A stretch of DNA of 38,038 bases. Source: Deinococcus aquatilis DSM 23025 (GTDB lineage Bacteria; Deinococcota; Deinococci; Deinococcales; Deinococcaceae). How positions within the stretch are numbered: the stretch's first letter is position 1; each line of letters begins with the position of its first letter. Of this stretch, positions 8,892 to 17,057 are shown piece by piece. A program made the position numbers and the translations under genes. Under the pieces are notes generated by a model. The model saw only the letters and a list, made by a program, of their open reading frames with translations. It was not told the DNA's origin and searched no databases. The stretch spans positions 1 through 38,038 of the forward strand of contig NZ_KB899740.1 of NCBI RefSeq assembly GCF_000378445.1, read 5' to 3'.

Positions 8892-9024
8892 TATCCAAAC
8901 TTTGGATAGGTTTTAAACGTATCAAAGCGAAAAATTTACGCGCTCAACTTATCCAAAGTTTGGATAGGTTACCAGCATATCCAAACAAGGTTTTTACGCC
9001 TAAAAACTATCTAAAGTTTGGATA
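8892..9024. repeat. Three phased 17-bp palindromes downstream of parB (probable centromere)
   Basis: Copies at 8892-8908 (TATCCAAACTTTGGATA), 8950-8966 (central G) and 9008-9024 (one mismatch, TATCTAAAG...) start exactly 58 bp apart. Each spacer has a half-site near offset 28 (atatccaaac, tatcaaag) and TTTACGC at offsets 44-50. The array ends 70 bp beyond the 3' end of parB. The same unit occurs twice at 2751-2825. The site is most simply the parS cluster of this parAB system. Iterons for replication are possible, but no rep gene is visible. Confidence 0.8.
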
Positions 9025-9094
9025 AAAACATCAACGCTGAAAAAAGGATTCCAAATTACTCTGGAATCCCTGATCGTCATCGTTCCTAATTTAG

Positions 9095-9964
9095 TCATTC
9101 GATCAGCCGCAGCAACTCTTTGATCAGTTCATCTGCACGGTTCGCATCCGAACCACTGAGTTTGCTCAATCGGGGGAGCGCCCGCCGCAAGTGCTGAAGC
9201 TGTGGGTACACATCAGGTGCGCTTGCACGGAGCATGCCAGACACTTCCAGCGTCAGCTCCTCTACCGTCAATTCCCCATTCAAGAGACGAGACAAGAGTT
9301 CTCGCCGCTCAGGCTGGTCACCAAGACGAACAAGCTGTTGTAAGGCCGTCAAATTTGCCCGCCGCTCATTCAGCGCACTGACCTCTTCCGGCAGCAGCTT
9401 GAGCACCAACGCACGCCGCTGCGCCCAGTTCGATACCGTCTCCCCAAACACGCTCTGCAAGTACCCCGCAACCCCAAACTCATCTACCGCGCCATTCTTC
9501 AGCCGATTCAAGACCCCCGGAACCTCACTGATCGGCACGCCCACCATGCGAGCAATATCGCGCAACCCATGGATCGCTTCCTGCGCGTACCCAATCGCCT
9601 CACGTTGTCCATTCTCTGTGAGTGCTGCCCGCCGAGCCTCATCATCTGTCAGGGCACGAATATAGACGGGCACCTCCCGCAGGCCGGCGAAGCCTGCTGC
9701 ATGAAAGCGCCGCTCGCCCGCAATCAATTCATACGTTCCGCCCCGCGCTGGCCGGACCAGCAAGGGCTGCAAGATGCCCTGCTCACGAATACTCAGGGTC
9801 AAGTCGGCCAACGCTTCCTCGCTAAACGCCTGCTCTTCACCGGCCAACACCTGGCGCGGATTGAAGCCTTCCATCACACGAATCATGCTGCGCTCTACAG
9901 TACTCGGCTGTTCTTCCAGCATCGACATGAAGTTGCTCGGACTCGTATGCGCCCGCCCCGTCAT
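9095..9964 (-). CDS. parB: ParB-family partition protein
   Basis: 289 aa. The ParB N-terminal CTPase domain covers about residues 28-115: [20 protein letters not shown], then [13 protein letters not shown] (the GERR box, 83-86) and [14 protein letters not shown] (ParB box II). A helix-turn-helix region follows (residues 125-170, [16 protein letters not shown]), then a helical C-terminus for dimer formation. It should bind centromere sites, spread as a clamp and stimulate ParA. Its ATG overlaps the parA stop codon by 4 bp, so the two are translated from one message. The phased palindromes just beyond its 3' end are the obvious binding sites. Confidence 0.93.
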   Translation of the reverse strand: MTGRAHTSPSNFMSMLEEQPSTVERSMIRVMEGFNPRQVLAGEEQAFSEEALADLTLSIREQGILQPLLVRPARGGTYELIAGERRFHAAGFAGLREVPVYIRALTDDEARRAALTENGQREAIGYAQEAIHGLRDIARMVGVPISEVPGVLNRLKNGAVDEFGVAGYLQSVFGETVSNWAQRRALVLKLLPEEVSALNERRANLTALQQLVRLGDQPERRELLSRLLNGELTVEELTLEVSGMLRASAPDVYPQLQHLRRALPRLSKLSGSDANRADELIKELLRLIE

Positions 9965-10929
9965 GGGGTGACCTCAGCTGCCTTACTCCCGGTCGCCTGC
10001 AAGAGCGCGTCCACCAGCGACCGGATATCTCCAGCGAGTGGACTCTTCGGCGCAAACCGCGTGACTCCCATGCGGGCATCCTCGGCCTCGCCACCGACCG
10101 TGCTTTCCCGAACCGAGGGTGAAAGTGGGGCAATCTGGGAATACTGAGTGAGGGACTCCATGACGCGCCGACTCAGGTTCGTCGTACGCATCCGGTTTGG
10201 CACGAAGAGGCGAATACCGACTTTAGAGTTGAACTTCCGGGCCGTCCGAACCAGACGCGCTAACTCATCCAGGTTCTCCATGCCTTTGTTTGCGGAGACG
10301 GGGACGATAATGTGTTCTGCCGCTGCCGTGACCGCCGAGAGCAGGGGAGAGACGCCTGGCTTGGAATCCATGAGGATAAAGTCGTACTGCGCTTCGAGCG
10401 CCAGTAAAGCGTCATGCAAGTTCCCAATGCGGGAAAGGTCAGCACTGATCTTGCTGTCGGCTTCAAGCAGGTGGCGGTTGGCGGGCCAGACATCAAGGTT
10501 GCCGACCTTCAGGGGTGCGGGGAGGGCAATCTCGCCTTCATCCTGTTCGAAGACTTGGAGGATGGTGTGGTCGGCTTTGAAGGCGGGGCTGTTGGGGTCG
10601 TCGTGCAGGCCGAGGCGTTTGGTGAGGGAGGCTTGGGGGTCACCGTCGATGACCGCCACGCGGAAGCCCATGTCTGCGAGTGCGAAGGCGGCGTTGAAGG
10701 TGCAAAAGCTTTTGCCCTCGCCACCGCTGATGTTCGTAAAAATGATCCGCTTTGCCATAGATTCCTCCCGAACGCTCAACACGTAAAAATCACCAATCGG
10801 CACCAGCGCCGCGATCGGCGCTCCATGCCGCTCAATCACCACCCGCTGGCCCTGCTCCACTTTCTGCAGGGTCTCTGCCAGCTGGGCCCGAAACGTGCCA
10901 ACCGGAAGAACGATCTTACTGACGGGCAT
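9961..10929 (-). CDS. parA: ParA ATPase with an in-frame Phd/YefM antitoxin-like N-terminus
   Basis: 322 aa from the ATG at 10927-10929. Residues 1-52 ([20 protein letters not shown]...[20 protein letters not shown]) are a typical Phd/YefM DNA-binding domain. There is no stop before the ParA part, which starts with M58 (MAKRIIFTN). That Met at 10756-10758 has a strong GGAGGAATCT ribosome site, so both a fusion and a 265-aa ParA may be made. Walker A is ISGGEGKSF (69-74): the usual Lys before GG is replaced by Ser. Walker A' is DGDPQASL (95-102), and Walker B lies in FILMDSKPG. ParA moves plasmid DNA with ParB. The antitoxin domain replaces the HTH that other ParAs use for autoregulation; TGTACA boxes upstream fit this. 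Confidence 0.88.
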   Translation of the reverse strand: MPVSKIVLPVGTFRAQLAETLQKVEQGQRVVIERHGAPIAALVPIGDFYVLSVREESMAKRIIFTNISGGEGKSFCTFNAAFALADMGFRVAVIDGDPQASLTKRLGLHDDPNSPAFKADHTILQVFEQDEGEIALPAPLKVGNLDVWPANRHLLEADSKISADLSRIGNLHDALLALEAQYDFILMDSKPGVSPLLSAVTAAAEHIIVPVSANKGMENLDELARLVRTARKFNSKVGIRLFVPNRMRTTNLSRRVMESLTQYSQIAPLSPSVRESTVGGEAEDARMGVTRFAPKSPLAGDIRSLVDALLQATGSKAAEVTP

Positions 10930-10937
10930 ACCCTCAC

Positions 10938-10978
10938 TGTACAAGGCTCCTGTACAAAAAAGCAATAAAGTCTGTACA
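10938..10978. promoter_or_regulatory. Three TGTACA boxes upstream of the Phd-ParA gene (probable operator)
   Basis: TGTACA occurs at 10938-10943, 10951-10956 and 10973-10978, the first only 8 bp before the start codon. TGTACA is the core of the known YefM-YoeB operator in E. coli. Three copies in about 40 bp directly before a gene encoding a Phd/YefM domain point to autorepression of parAB. The boxes lie between the divergent parA and the 11023 gene, so they could also control the latter. Confidence 0.75.
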
Positions 10979-11022
10979 AACTTTTGAGTCAGCCTCTGGA
11001 ATGACTCCAGTACGATGGAGCC

Positions 11023-11538
11023 GTGCCCACCACCTATACCACCACCATCGCTCACTTCACCTCAGACGGAATGGACGCAGGCACTCATCCCGCCTTTGCA
11101 GCCGAACGCCAGAACACGCTCATTCACTTAAAGGCACACGCGCCAACCCTCGGTTCCCAACGTTTAGAACAGGCGATCGACGACGGCTATCTGGAATACA
11201 CCGATGCCAGTAGCCTGATTCACTGGGCCACCATTGTGGCGGATCCACCTCGCCCACATCATGTTCAACTCCAGGGTCACGATCGCCACATGCTGACAGA
11301 ATGCGCGGCCGCCGACCTCGTGCATCAGACTCGAGTTCGCCGGTACTACGCTGAATTCACGGCAGAGGAACGTATCCGCGAGCTTGAAACACTCCCAATG
11401 CGGCGCTTACTCCGTTCCGGCTGTCTTGCTGTCTCGCTCCGAATCGCGCGTTGGCCTGACGATTCTGTGGCCGGACACGACGTTTTCATCACTCAACTGG
11501 GCCGTGACGTTCTTGCCTCATCACCTGCGACAGTCTGA
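11023..11538 (+). CDS. Hypothetical protein divergent from parAB
   Basis: 171 aa from a GTG at 11023 with GGAG just upstream. No family recognised. The sequence is mixed, soluble, rich in His and Arg, with a helical stretch (AAADLVHQTRVRRYYAEFTA, then EERIRELETLPMRRLL) in the second half. No signal peptide or membrane segment. It shares its upstream region with the Phd-ParA operator, so it may be regulated by it. A plasmid-maintenance role is a guess from position only. An internal ATG at about 11071 is an alternative start. Confidence 0.5.
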   Translation: MPTTYTTTIAHFTSDGMDAGTHPAFAAERQNTLIHLKAHAPTLGSQRLEQAIDDGYLEYTDASSLIHWATIVADPPRPHHVQLQGHDRHMLTECAAADLVHQTRVRRYYAEFTAEERIRELETLPMRRLLRSGCLAVSLRIARWPDDSVAGHDVFITQLGRDVLASSPATV

Positions 11539-11617
11539 CCTCATCTCCCCACACCTGAACGCACGTTCATCCCTCGCCAGCGCGTGTGCTTCAGATGGGT
11601 TGTGAGACAATTTCCCC

Positions 11618-11803
11618 ATGCCCTGGAAGCCTGTCACGCTCAACCAACTCAAAAAAGGCGACACCATCAGACTTGAAGGCGGCGTGACGATTCGACTTCG
11701 GCAAGTGATCGGTCAGCGAGGGTCGGTCCTCAAGGTGATCACCGATGAGGGCTTGCCCGTCGAAATCCGCGATACAGAAGATGTCGTGCGACGAGAAAAG
11801 TAA
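11618..11803 (+). CDS. 61-aa SH3/KOW-like small protein
   Basis: MPWKPVTLNQLKKGDTIRLE then a pattern of short beta strands ending in VEIRDTEDVVRREK. The GD-x-I-x-h-x-G-G start and strand spacing suggest a small beta-barrel. The same module forms the C-terminus of the 456-aa protein at 3940-5310 and occurs as a broken copy at 302-447. Upstream GACAAT lies 6 bp before the ATG, a spacing typical of leaderless Deinococcus transcripts; no ribosome site is seen. The next gene on the other strand is a predicted nuclease, and the relic copy also precedes one. Function unknown. Confidence 0.6.
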   Translation: MPWKPVTLNQLKKGDTIRLEGGVTIRLRQVIGQRGSVLKVITDEGLPVEIRDTEDVVRREK

Positions 11804-11881
11804 ACGAAGCGAGGCGCTCAGAGAACGCCTTGCATCGCATCATGCAAAACCCGGGTGACTGATCAGCTGAATGCCCCAAAA

Positions 11882-13621
11882 TTACGATCCATCGGGTGCG
11901 CTTCCATGCAGCTCTCGTGCTTCACTGTCTCCAGACGGAGTCCCGTTGGAAGCTGGCGTCTTAAGATGGGCCAGCAACTTCTCTTGAAATTTCTCCACGA
12001 AGGCGTCCTGCGGCCAATCATTTCCAAGATGGGTTTGATTCGTCATCTGTAGTTCATTTCGGTTTGCGAACTCACGGGCACTTTCTTGTAAAAGGGCAAT
12101 CACGCTCTCTCCCCGCTCATGAGCCATCTCCAGATGGTGTTCGTACTCGGCAATAGAGAGCGCTAGAAAATACCCAAGATGCGGGTTCAAGGCATGCTCT
12201 GATTTGCTCACCAAGAACCGAAATACTGCGCTAAAGGCCGCGACAGCCTCGCCATACACCACCACAACCAAGGGCCTTTCCTGAGAAGTAGCTGCCAAGG
12301 CCCCCTGAGACGGCGTTGGAAGCACAGCAGTGAGGTGCTGTGCTTTGTCCTGACCTAAGCAGACTGCAGCCGTAATCTTCTGATCCAGCAACCTGAATGC
12401 CGCTGTACCCCCCTGACCGATACCGCCATCCGGCAGCCGTGTCGCCTTGATTTCGATTAATGTGACCGGCTGACTCGGTTCCAGCAGGGTCATGTCGGCT
12501 GATTTGACAGCGGTTTTCTTGCTCGGGTGTGAATACTCGAACTCGTGCACCACAGTGATGGCGTGACCCTTGAGCCGGTCAACGGTGAGCGCTTGCACAT
12601 AGGCTTCAAACCCCTGCCCGTAGTTGTTCAGGAGTCGGACACGCGCTGGGTCAGTTGAGAGCAGCGTCAGAGGCAAGCGGCCTGCACCGAGCAGCAAAGA
12701 ACGCAGATTCGGAATCAGGTACCGTCCGTCCGGCATCTTTAGGAGTGGTCTGAGCTCGAGCGGCAAGGGAGCGTACGCCGCCATGCCCTCCGAATAAGGC
12801 GGCTTTGTCAATTGATCACGCAGTGTTTCGACCGACGCGGAGAGGACGCTTAGCAGGCTCGCCACCTCGTCATCGGGGAGGTACTGGATCAGATAATTGT
12901 TCAGAAGGTCTTCAGAGATATACAACTCTTGTAAGTGAGGCGAGGCCTCTGCCACATAACGCACGAGATCATCGTGGGTGAGTTTCATCTGGGGCCCATC
13001 CGGGCGCTTCATTTGGAGCCAAGCTGGATTGAATGGTTCTGTGCTGTTGAACACGTGGCTATATCGCATATAGATCAGCAGCGGGCCAAGCAGGAGGGTG
13101 GAAATGCTGCACCCGTACGTGGTCTTGATGTGGGTATCCAGGTCAATGAAGCCATCCTGCAGTCGGGCCTGAATGTCACCTTGAATCTGGCGTGGCACGT
13201 CGACAAGGGTCGCGTACGCTCGGAAGAGGTTGTAGTAGAGATGGCGGCCGTCTAACCGCACCTGCTGCCGCCACATCGGTGCTAAAACCTCTGTGACCAG
13301 TTCTTCAAGACTCATCTCAGGAATCCTCTTCAGCCCATCTGGATTCTGAAGCTCTCCAATCGTCTCCACAAGATAGCGCACCAAAAAAGGTGCACTGGGT
13401 GTGGCCGTATGTTGATAGGTGGCCGGGCTCTCCAGCACGGCACGCGTGAAGTTTTGCAGCAGGGGTGGGAACAGGCCGTTAAATGAGTTCAGGTCTGCCC
13501 AACGATTCCCCCCCAAGGCGTCGTCGGCACTGAGCAAAGCGCTCAATTCGAGGAGCCGGGCGAGCTTCATGTCACTTAAGTCCTGAGCCACTTGCGCCCA
13601 GGTGGATGATCTTTGGGTCAT
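11882..13621 (-). CDS. Predicted restriction-like nuclease
   Basis: 579 aa from the ATG at 13619-13621 (MTQRSSTWAQVAQDLSDMKL). The frame stays open to 13828, but that would run through the promoter motif of the divergent gene, so the later start is preferred; a GTG near 13711 is another option. Residues 1-340 are mostly helical with no family recognised. The C-terminal third carries KSADMTLLEPSQPVTLIEIK: D376, E390 and K392, a PD-(D/E)XK active site. Layout (large helical front, nuclease back) resembles single-protein defence nucleases such as DUF-type restriction proteins. Followed downstream only by a 78-bp gap and the 61-aa gene. Confidence 0.6.
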   Translation of the reverse strand: MTQRSSTWAQVAQDLSDMKLARLLELSALLSADDALGGNRWADLNSFNGLFPPLLQNFTRAVLESPATYQHTATPSAPFLVRYLVETIGELQNPDGLKRIPEMSLEELVTEVLAPMWRQQVRLDGRHLYYNLFRAYATLVDVPRQIQGDIQARLQDGFIDLDTHIKTTYGCSISTLLLGPLLIYMRYSHVFNSTEPFNPAWLQMKRPDGPQMKLTHDDLVRYVAEASPHLQELYISEDLLNNYLIQYLPDDEVASLLSVLSASVETLRDQLTKPPYSEGMAAYAPLPLELRPLLKMPDGRYLIPNLRSLLLGAGRLPLTLLSTDPARVRLLNNYGQGFEAYVQALTVDRLKGHAITVVHEFEYSHPSKKTAVKSADMTLLEPSQPVTLIEIKATRLPDGGIGQGGTAAFRLLDQKITAAVCLGQDKAQHLTAVLPTPSQGALAATSQERPLVVVVYGEAVAAFSAVFRFLVSKSEHALNPHLGYFLALSIAEYEHHLEMAHERGESVIALLQESAREFANRNELQMTNQTHLGNDWPQDAFVEKFQEKLLAHLKTPASNGTPSGDSEARELHGSAPDGS

Positions 13622-13778
13622 GCGGAAGTCTAGCAACCCGCGCTGGATCTCTCCCCGGTTCCGTTCTCCGAGTGCATCAGAAGGATTCAGCGTACGGCGT
13701 CTTAAGCACACATCCTGCCTCAGTTCCTCGACGCAGTAAGTTGTGCTGCTTTGGGATAAGCGGCCCGCCACTTGACCC

Positions 13779-13803
13779 GCGTCACCCCCAGCCCCCTCAC
13801 CAT
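13779..13803 (+). promoter_or_regulatory. 25-bp promoter-like motif, copy 1 of 6
   Basis: GCGTCACCCCCAGC, four bases, TCACCAT, then exactly 6 bp to the ATG at 13810. All six copies in the window align without gaps: RCGTCACCCCCAGC-N4-YCACYMT (or CCTCAC at the start of copy 6). CACCAT at this distance from ATG looks like a -10 element of a leaderless transcript. Confidence 0.7.
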
Positions 13804-13809
13804 GCAGAC

Positions 13810-15060
13810 ATGACGACCTTCGCCCCACCGCCCACCCAACTCAACCCCCTGCACGCGGTGCGGCACGCCACCCAACAGGTCGGGCACCATTTCCTGCAAC
13901 TTCGCTTCGACCATCCCGCCCTGAACACCACCCTCTCCCTGAACGGCCCAGATGTGATCGGCGTCCGCAGTCCATTTGTTCCACACTGGAATACCACCCT
14001 CACTCACCACGGCGTCCACCCGGTTGCCCTCATTGAGGCTCAGGAGGCCAGCCGTTCCTTGACCCAAGCGCTTGACCACCTCGTGGCCCATCACGCCATC
14101 ACCCGCACCCAGCTCCAGCAGCTCGCCGAGCAACGCTTTATTCAAGCCATGCTCCCCCTCGCCTGGCAGCACGCCAAGGCCACACTCATTCCCAGCCCCA
14201 CGCCCACAGCCACCCCACACACTCGCGTCCTGCCTGCCCTATACGAGATCAGCCAGCTCGCCCAAGCCATCACTCCTGCCGCACGCGCCTTGAGGCCAGA
14301 ACACACCTTCCTTACGGATCCCGCCCACGTCGTTCCCACCGCTGACGACCACCCCCACACCCTGGTCTATCGCGCCGCCCTGCGAGGTCTCTCCCTTCAG
14401 GACATGGCTGCCCGCTTGCCCCTGCGCTGGGATCAGTTGACTGAGATCATCATGACCCTCTTGCAGCAACAGTATCTGTCCTTTACAGATCAGGATCACC
14501 CGCCGGTGGTGCAACCTCAACTGCAAGCAGGGGAGACCGCTCCCGATTTCATCCTGCCCGATCGGCATGGCGGCCAACTTCGACTGCACAACTTGCGAGG
14601 ACAACGCGTCTGGCTCACCTTCAACCGCCACAGCACCTGCGTCTTGTGCCAGGCCCGGCAGACCGAGCTGGCCGCCCTTGCCCCTCTGCTCGCCCAACAG
14701 GACATCCAACTCGTCTCCGTCTGGAGCGGTTCGGTGAGTGCGCTTCAAGACGGCTTAAGACAGGCCCCGCTCCCGTACCCCGTACTGGCCGACCCGACAG
14801 AGGCCACGTACGCCCGGTATGGCCTTAGTCAGAGCATCAAAGGAGTGTTGAATCTGCGCCATCTCAGTGCGCTCACCCAGCACGTCCAACACCTCAAGAC
14901 CACCACCCTGCAAGACGAACGGTTTCGCATGCCCGCCGAATTCCTGATCAGCCGCACGGGAGAGATCGAGCACGCGCATTACGCCCAGTATGGGGCCGAT
15001 TGGTTCCCCACCCACCAGGTGCTCCACTGGGCGAGGCAACCCACGGAAGGACTGGCCTGA
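13810..15060 (+). CDS. Peroxiredoxin-like protein with an N-terminal DUF4388/PATAN-like region
   Basis: 416 aa; start ATG at 13810, 6 bp after the motif. The C-terminal half (residues 238-405) is an AhpC/TSA redoxin: GETAPDFILPDRHGGQLRLH, a strand, then HSTCVLC (C277 and C280), LVSVWSGS, YPVLADPT and FLISRTGEI. The CxxC replaces the usual peroxiredoxin T-x-x-C, so it may act as a thiol-disulfide protein. Residues 10-225 resemble DUF4388 (PATAN): a beta-rich start, ITRTQLQQLAEQRFIQAMLP, and a winged-helix-like LVYRAALRGLSLQDMAARLP. DUF4388 proteins are common in Deinococcus signalling. The next gene starts 3 bp after its stop, so they form an operon. A redox-sensing role is inference. Confidence 0.65.
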   Translation: MTTFAPPPTQLNPLHAVRHATQQVGHHFLQLRFDHPALNTTLSLNGPDVIGVRSPFVPHWNTTLTHHGVHPVALIEAQEASRSLTQALDHLVAHHAITRTQLQQLAEQRFIQAMLPLAWQHAKATLIPSPTPTATPHTRVLPALYEISQLAQAITPAARALRPEHTFLTDPAHVVPTADDHPHTLVYRAALRGLSLQDMAARLPLRWDQLTEIIMTLLQQQYLSFTDQDHPPVVQPQLQAGETAPDFILPDRHGGQLRLHNLRGQRVWLTFNRHSTCVLCQARQTELAALAPLLAQQDIQLVSVWSGSVSALQDGLRQAPLPYPVLADPTEATYARYGLSQSIKGVLNLRHLSALTQHVQHLKTTTLQDERFRMPAEFLISRTGEIEHAHYAQYGADWFPTHQVLHWARQPTEGLA

Positions 15061-15062
15061 CG

Positions 15063-16685
15063 ATGACGCCCGTCCCAGACCCCGACTGTGCCGACCGCAT
15101 GAGTCCACACCCCCGCCACCGCCTTCTCTCTCTTCCTCGTTCAGCACGGGCGGCCCACCGCAGATGGCGCCGCGATTGGTCCCACCTCCTCGTCTGGGTC
15201 CGATCGTTCCAAGCTCATACCACCGCACTGTTCCAACGTTGTTTCCCGCTCGTCCCTCCCCAGCCCACCCTCAACTGGCGAGCAGACCATCCCGACCTGA
15301 GTGCTGCCCTTCCCGCCTCCGCACAGCGCCTGCACCCTGGTCCACCCCCACACGCGCACTGGGTCAGGATTGAAGACCCCGCAGCCTTCTGGCAGCTCCG
15401 GCTCGGGGTCGATGCCTCCGCAGGCTACCTCTGGGTCACGGCGCCACACGCTGAAACGGGTCAGCTCTTCCACTTCCCCCTGACGCTCGCACAGCGGGAA
15501 TGGCTCCGCCGCCTCCCCGCCTGGTTCACCCAGCACGCCATTGGGCGATACGCAGGCGTCGGTTGGACGGCAGACACTGCCCAGCAAGCACGGGACGCCG
15601 CGTGGGGATCCCCAGCGCACACGCTCGACGACATCGAATTCTCGCCAGAACACACTGTGATCGCTCATATCCCAGGCACGGCCTCTGGTCTCTGGTCGGA
15701 TGGCTGCCTCTCCGATGATCTCCTCGTGGTCACCAGTCCACACCCCCTCACGACGGCCGCCTGGGAAGTGCTGGCGATGCTGTCTCCTCCCGAACGCTTG
15801 ACCTGGTTCGTCCCCCTGACGGGGCTGGCGCACTGGCAGTACGTCCCGCGGAGCGACCTCCCCCCGACCGCGCATGCCTTCGCGGTCAACATCACCGCCG
15901 GGGCCATCCACTTGACGTGGCCGGCGCACACCCAGAGCTTCCCCGCCGTGCAGTTCTGGCTCGATGGCGCTGCGGCACCCTGCACGTCTCTCATGCCGTC
16001 TCGAGACGAAGCCGTGGCTTGGGTGAAGCGCCAAGCCTCCCTGGAAGAACCTCATCCCGGCAGCAGTCCGCAAGATTCTGCTGACCAGGTTTTCTCTGAC
16101 CACAGCTCAGATCAAGTCGTGGAGCCTCTCGGTCAAGATGTGTTGGAGACGGCAACCACAGGGGACCGCCCAGAGATTCATGACCTCTCCGCAGGGCTGG
16201 CACCCTGCCTGACAACCCGAATCCTCGCTCGCAGCCGCGTTCGCGTGACCCACACGTTCAATCTGCCCGGTGCACGGGAGCCCGTCATTGAGTTGCCGGA
16301 AGGCGTCAGCCTTGAGCTGTGCTGCCTGCAATTTGCCGCGTTGCAACGGTTCCTGAACGCCGATCTGATCATCCCGGGAGACAACGTGATGATCGAGATC
16401 GCCACGGAGACTTACGTGGACGTCTATCTGGAATTCTTCGGCGGTCAGGAATGCGGGGACCGCCAATACGCCGACGTGACCTTAAATCTGTACGAGAACT
16501 GGGAGGGGCGAGCCCGCTTCCTCACCGCGGCGCAGGTCCTCAACATGAACCTGCCTGGCCTGCGCGTCCGGTTGCTGGAGGTCGCTGACCCCGGCGAGGA
16601 TTGGCCGGAAGTCGAAGCGCACAGACAGGCGCGAATGGCGAGCCTGAAGGCGGATCCGGAGCACCCCAGCCTGCAAGACGTGTAA
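15063..16685 (+). CDS. Unknown protein with a C-terminal domain repeated in the next gene
   Basis: 540 aa; ATG at 15063, 2 bp after the stop of the peroxiredoxin gene. Residues 1-350 match no family I know; they look globular, Trp/Pro/His-rich and beta-containing, with no signal peptide. A polar linker (350-400) leads to the last 135 residues, beginning near ILARSRVRVTHTFNLPGARE. These are about 65% identical by eye to nearly the whole 170-aa protein at 17058-17570, including ELCC-x-QFAALQR, EFFGGQEC, ADVTLNL, RARFLTAAQVL and HPSLQDV at the very end. A UUCG-loop terminator follows. This is the longest gene of the motif-controlled set. Confidence 0.6.
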   Translation: MTPVPDPDCADRMSPHPRHRLLSLPRSARAAHRRWRRDWSHLLVWVRSFQAHTTALFQRCFPLVPPQPTLNWRADHPDLSAALPASAQRLHPGPPPHAHWVRIEDPAAFWQLRLGVDASAGYLWVTAPHAETGQLFHFPLTLAQREWLRRLPAWFTQHAIGRYAGVGWTADTAQQARDAAWGSPAHTLDDIEFSPEHTVIAHIPGTASGLWSDGCLSDDLLVVTSPHPLTTAAWEVLAMLSPPERLTWFVPLTGLAHWQYVPRSDLPPTAHAFAVNITAGAIHLTWPAHTQSFPAVQFWLDGAAAPCTSLMPSRDEAVAWVKRQASLEEPHPGSSPQDSADQVFSDHSSDQVVEPLGQDVLETATTGDRPEIHDLSAGLAPCLTTRILARSRVRVTHTFNLPGAREPVIELPEGVSLELCCLQFAALQRFLNADLIIPGDNVMIEIATETYVDVYLEFFGGQECGDRQYADVTLNLYENWEGRARFLTAAQVLNMNLPGLRVRLLEVADPGEDWPEVEAHRQARMASLKADPEHPSLQDV

Positions 16686-16730
16686 GCCGGGAGGGCGCAT
16701 CACCCCCGAACACGCGGGAGAGCACCCCTT

Positions 16731-16769
16731 ACCCCCGCTCCAGCTTCGGCTGTGGGCGGGGGCGGTTTT
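16731..16769 (+). terminator. Rho-independent terminator with UUCG loop
   Basis: CCCCCGCTCCAGC, loop TTCG, GCTGTGGGCGGGGG, then CGGTTTTG. The stem has one small bulge. It ends the 13810-16685 operon. Near copies follow the small genes at 18028 and 18583, showing that the terminator cassette was duplicated with the genes. Confidence 0.7.
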
Positions 16770-16863
16770 GTACTGTGGCATCAATACGACAGCACGGTGC
16801 GCCGCACTCGCCGGCGATGCTCAGAACACTGGGGGTATACCCCCCCATTCCAGTGTTCGGCCC

Positions 16864-16888
16864 GCGTCACCCCCAGCGACTTCACCAT
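16864..16888 (+). promoter_or_regulatory. 25-bp promoter-like motif, copy 2 of 6
   Basis: GCGTCACCCCCAGC, GACT, TCACCAT. No start codon lies 6 bp downstream; the nearest gene begins at 17058, so the transcript would have a long leader. Confidence 0.6.
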
Positions 16889-16995
16889 CAGAGGGGGAGG
16901 GGAACACTCTTCAGCCTCCCCCTGTCTTCAGCCTCCCCCTGTCTCCAGCCACACGCCAGCCCCATCTCTGAGCCGCTTGACACCCCAGTTCGCCC

Positions 16996-17020
16996 GCGTC
17001 ACCCCCAGCGCCGCCACCCT
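16996..17020 (+). promoter_or_regulatory. 25-bp promoter-like motif, copy 3 of 6
   Basis: GCGTCACCCCCAGC, GCCG, CCACCCT. It lies 37 bp before the GTG of the next gene, which has its own GGAG ribosome site, so translation here would not be leaderless. Confidence 0.6.
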
Positions 17021-17057
17021 CCCACCAGCACCGAGTCCCCACACACGGAGAACCCCA

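Larger units (their letters stand above)
16770..17057 (+). other. Gene-free leader with two motif copies and a short tandem repeat
   Basis: No gene is seen between the terminator and the GTG at 17058, although a frame stays open through it. It holds two copies of the 25-bp motif and a 17-bp unit (cagcctccccctgtctt) in tandem at about 16911-16945. Two promoters in series before one small gene are unusual. Confidence 0.55.

Noticed and set aside
8886..9030. Palindromes as the Deinococcus radiation/desiccation response motif
   Set aside because: The known motif is a different 17-bp palindrome (TTATGTCATTGACATAA type); sequence does not match.
10929..11055. ParA frame starting at 11055
   Set aside because: The extra residues cover the TGTACA operator region and look noncoding; the Phd-like start at 10929 is better.
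13720..14220. Minus-strand frame of 166 codons
   Set aside because: Gly/Val-rich shadow of the peroxiredoxin-fusion gene.
15141..16103. Minus-strand frame of 320 codons opposite the 540-aa gene
   Set aside because: Gly/Arg/Glu-rich shadow; the + strand copy is supported by the repeated C-terminal domain.
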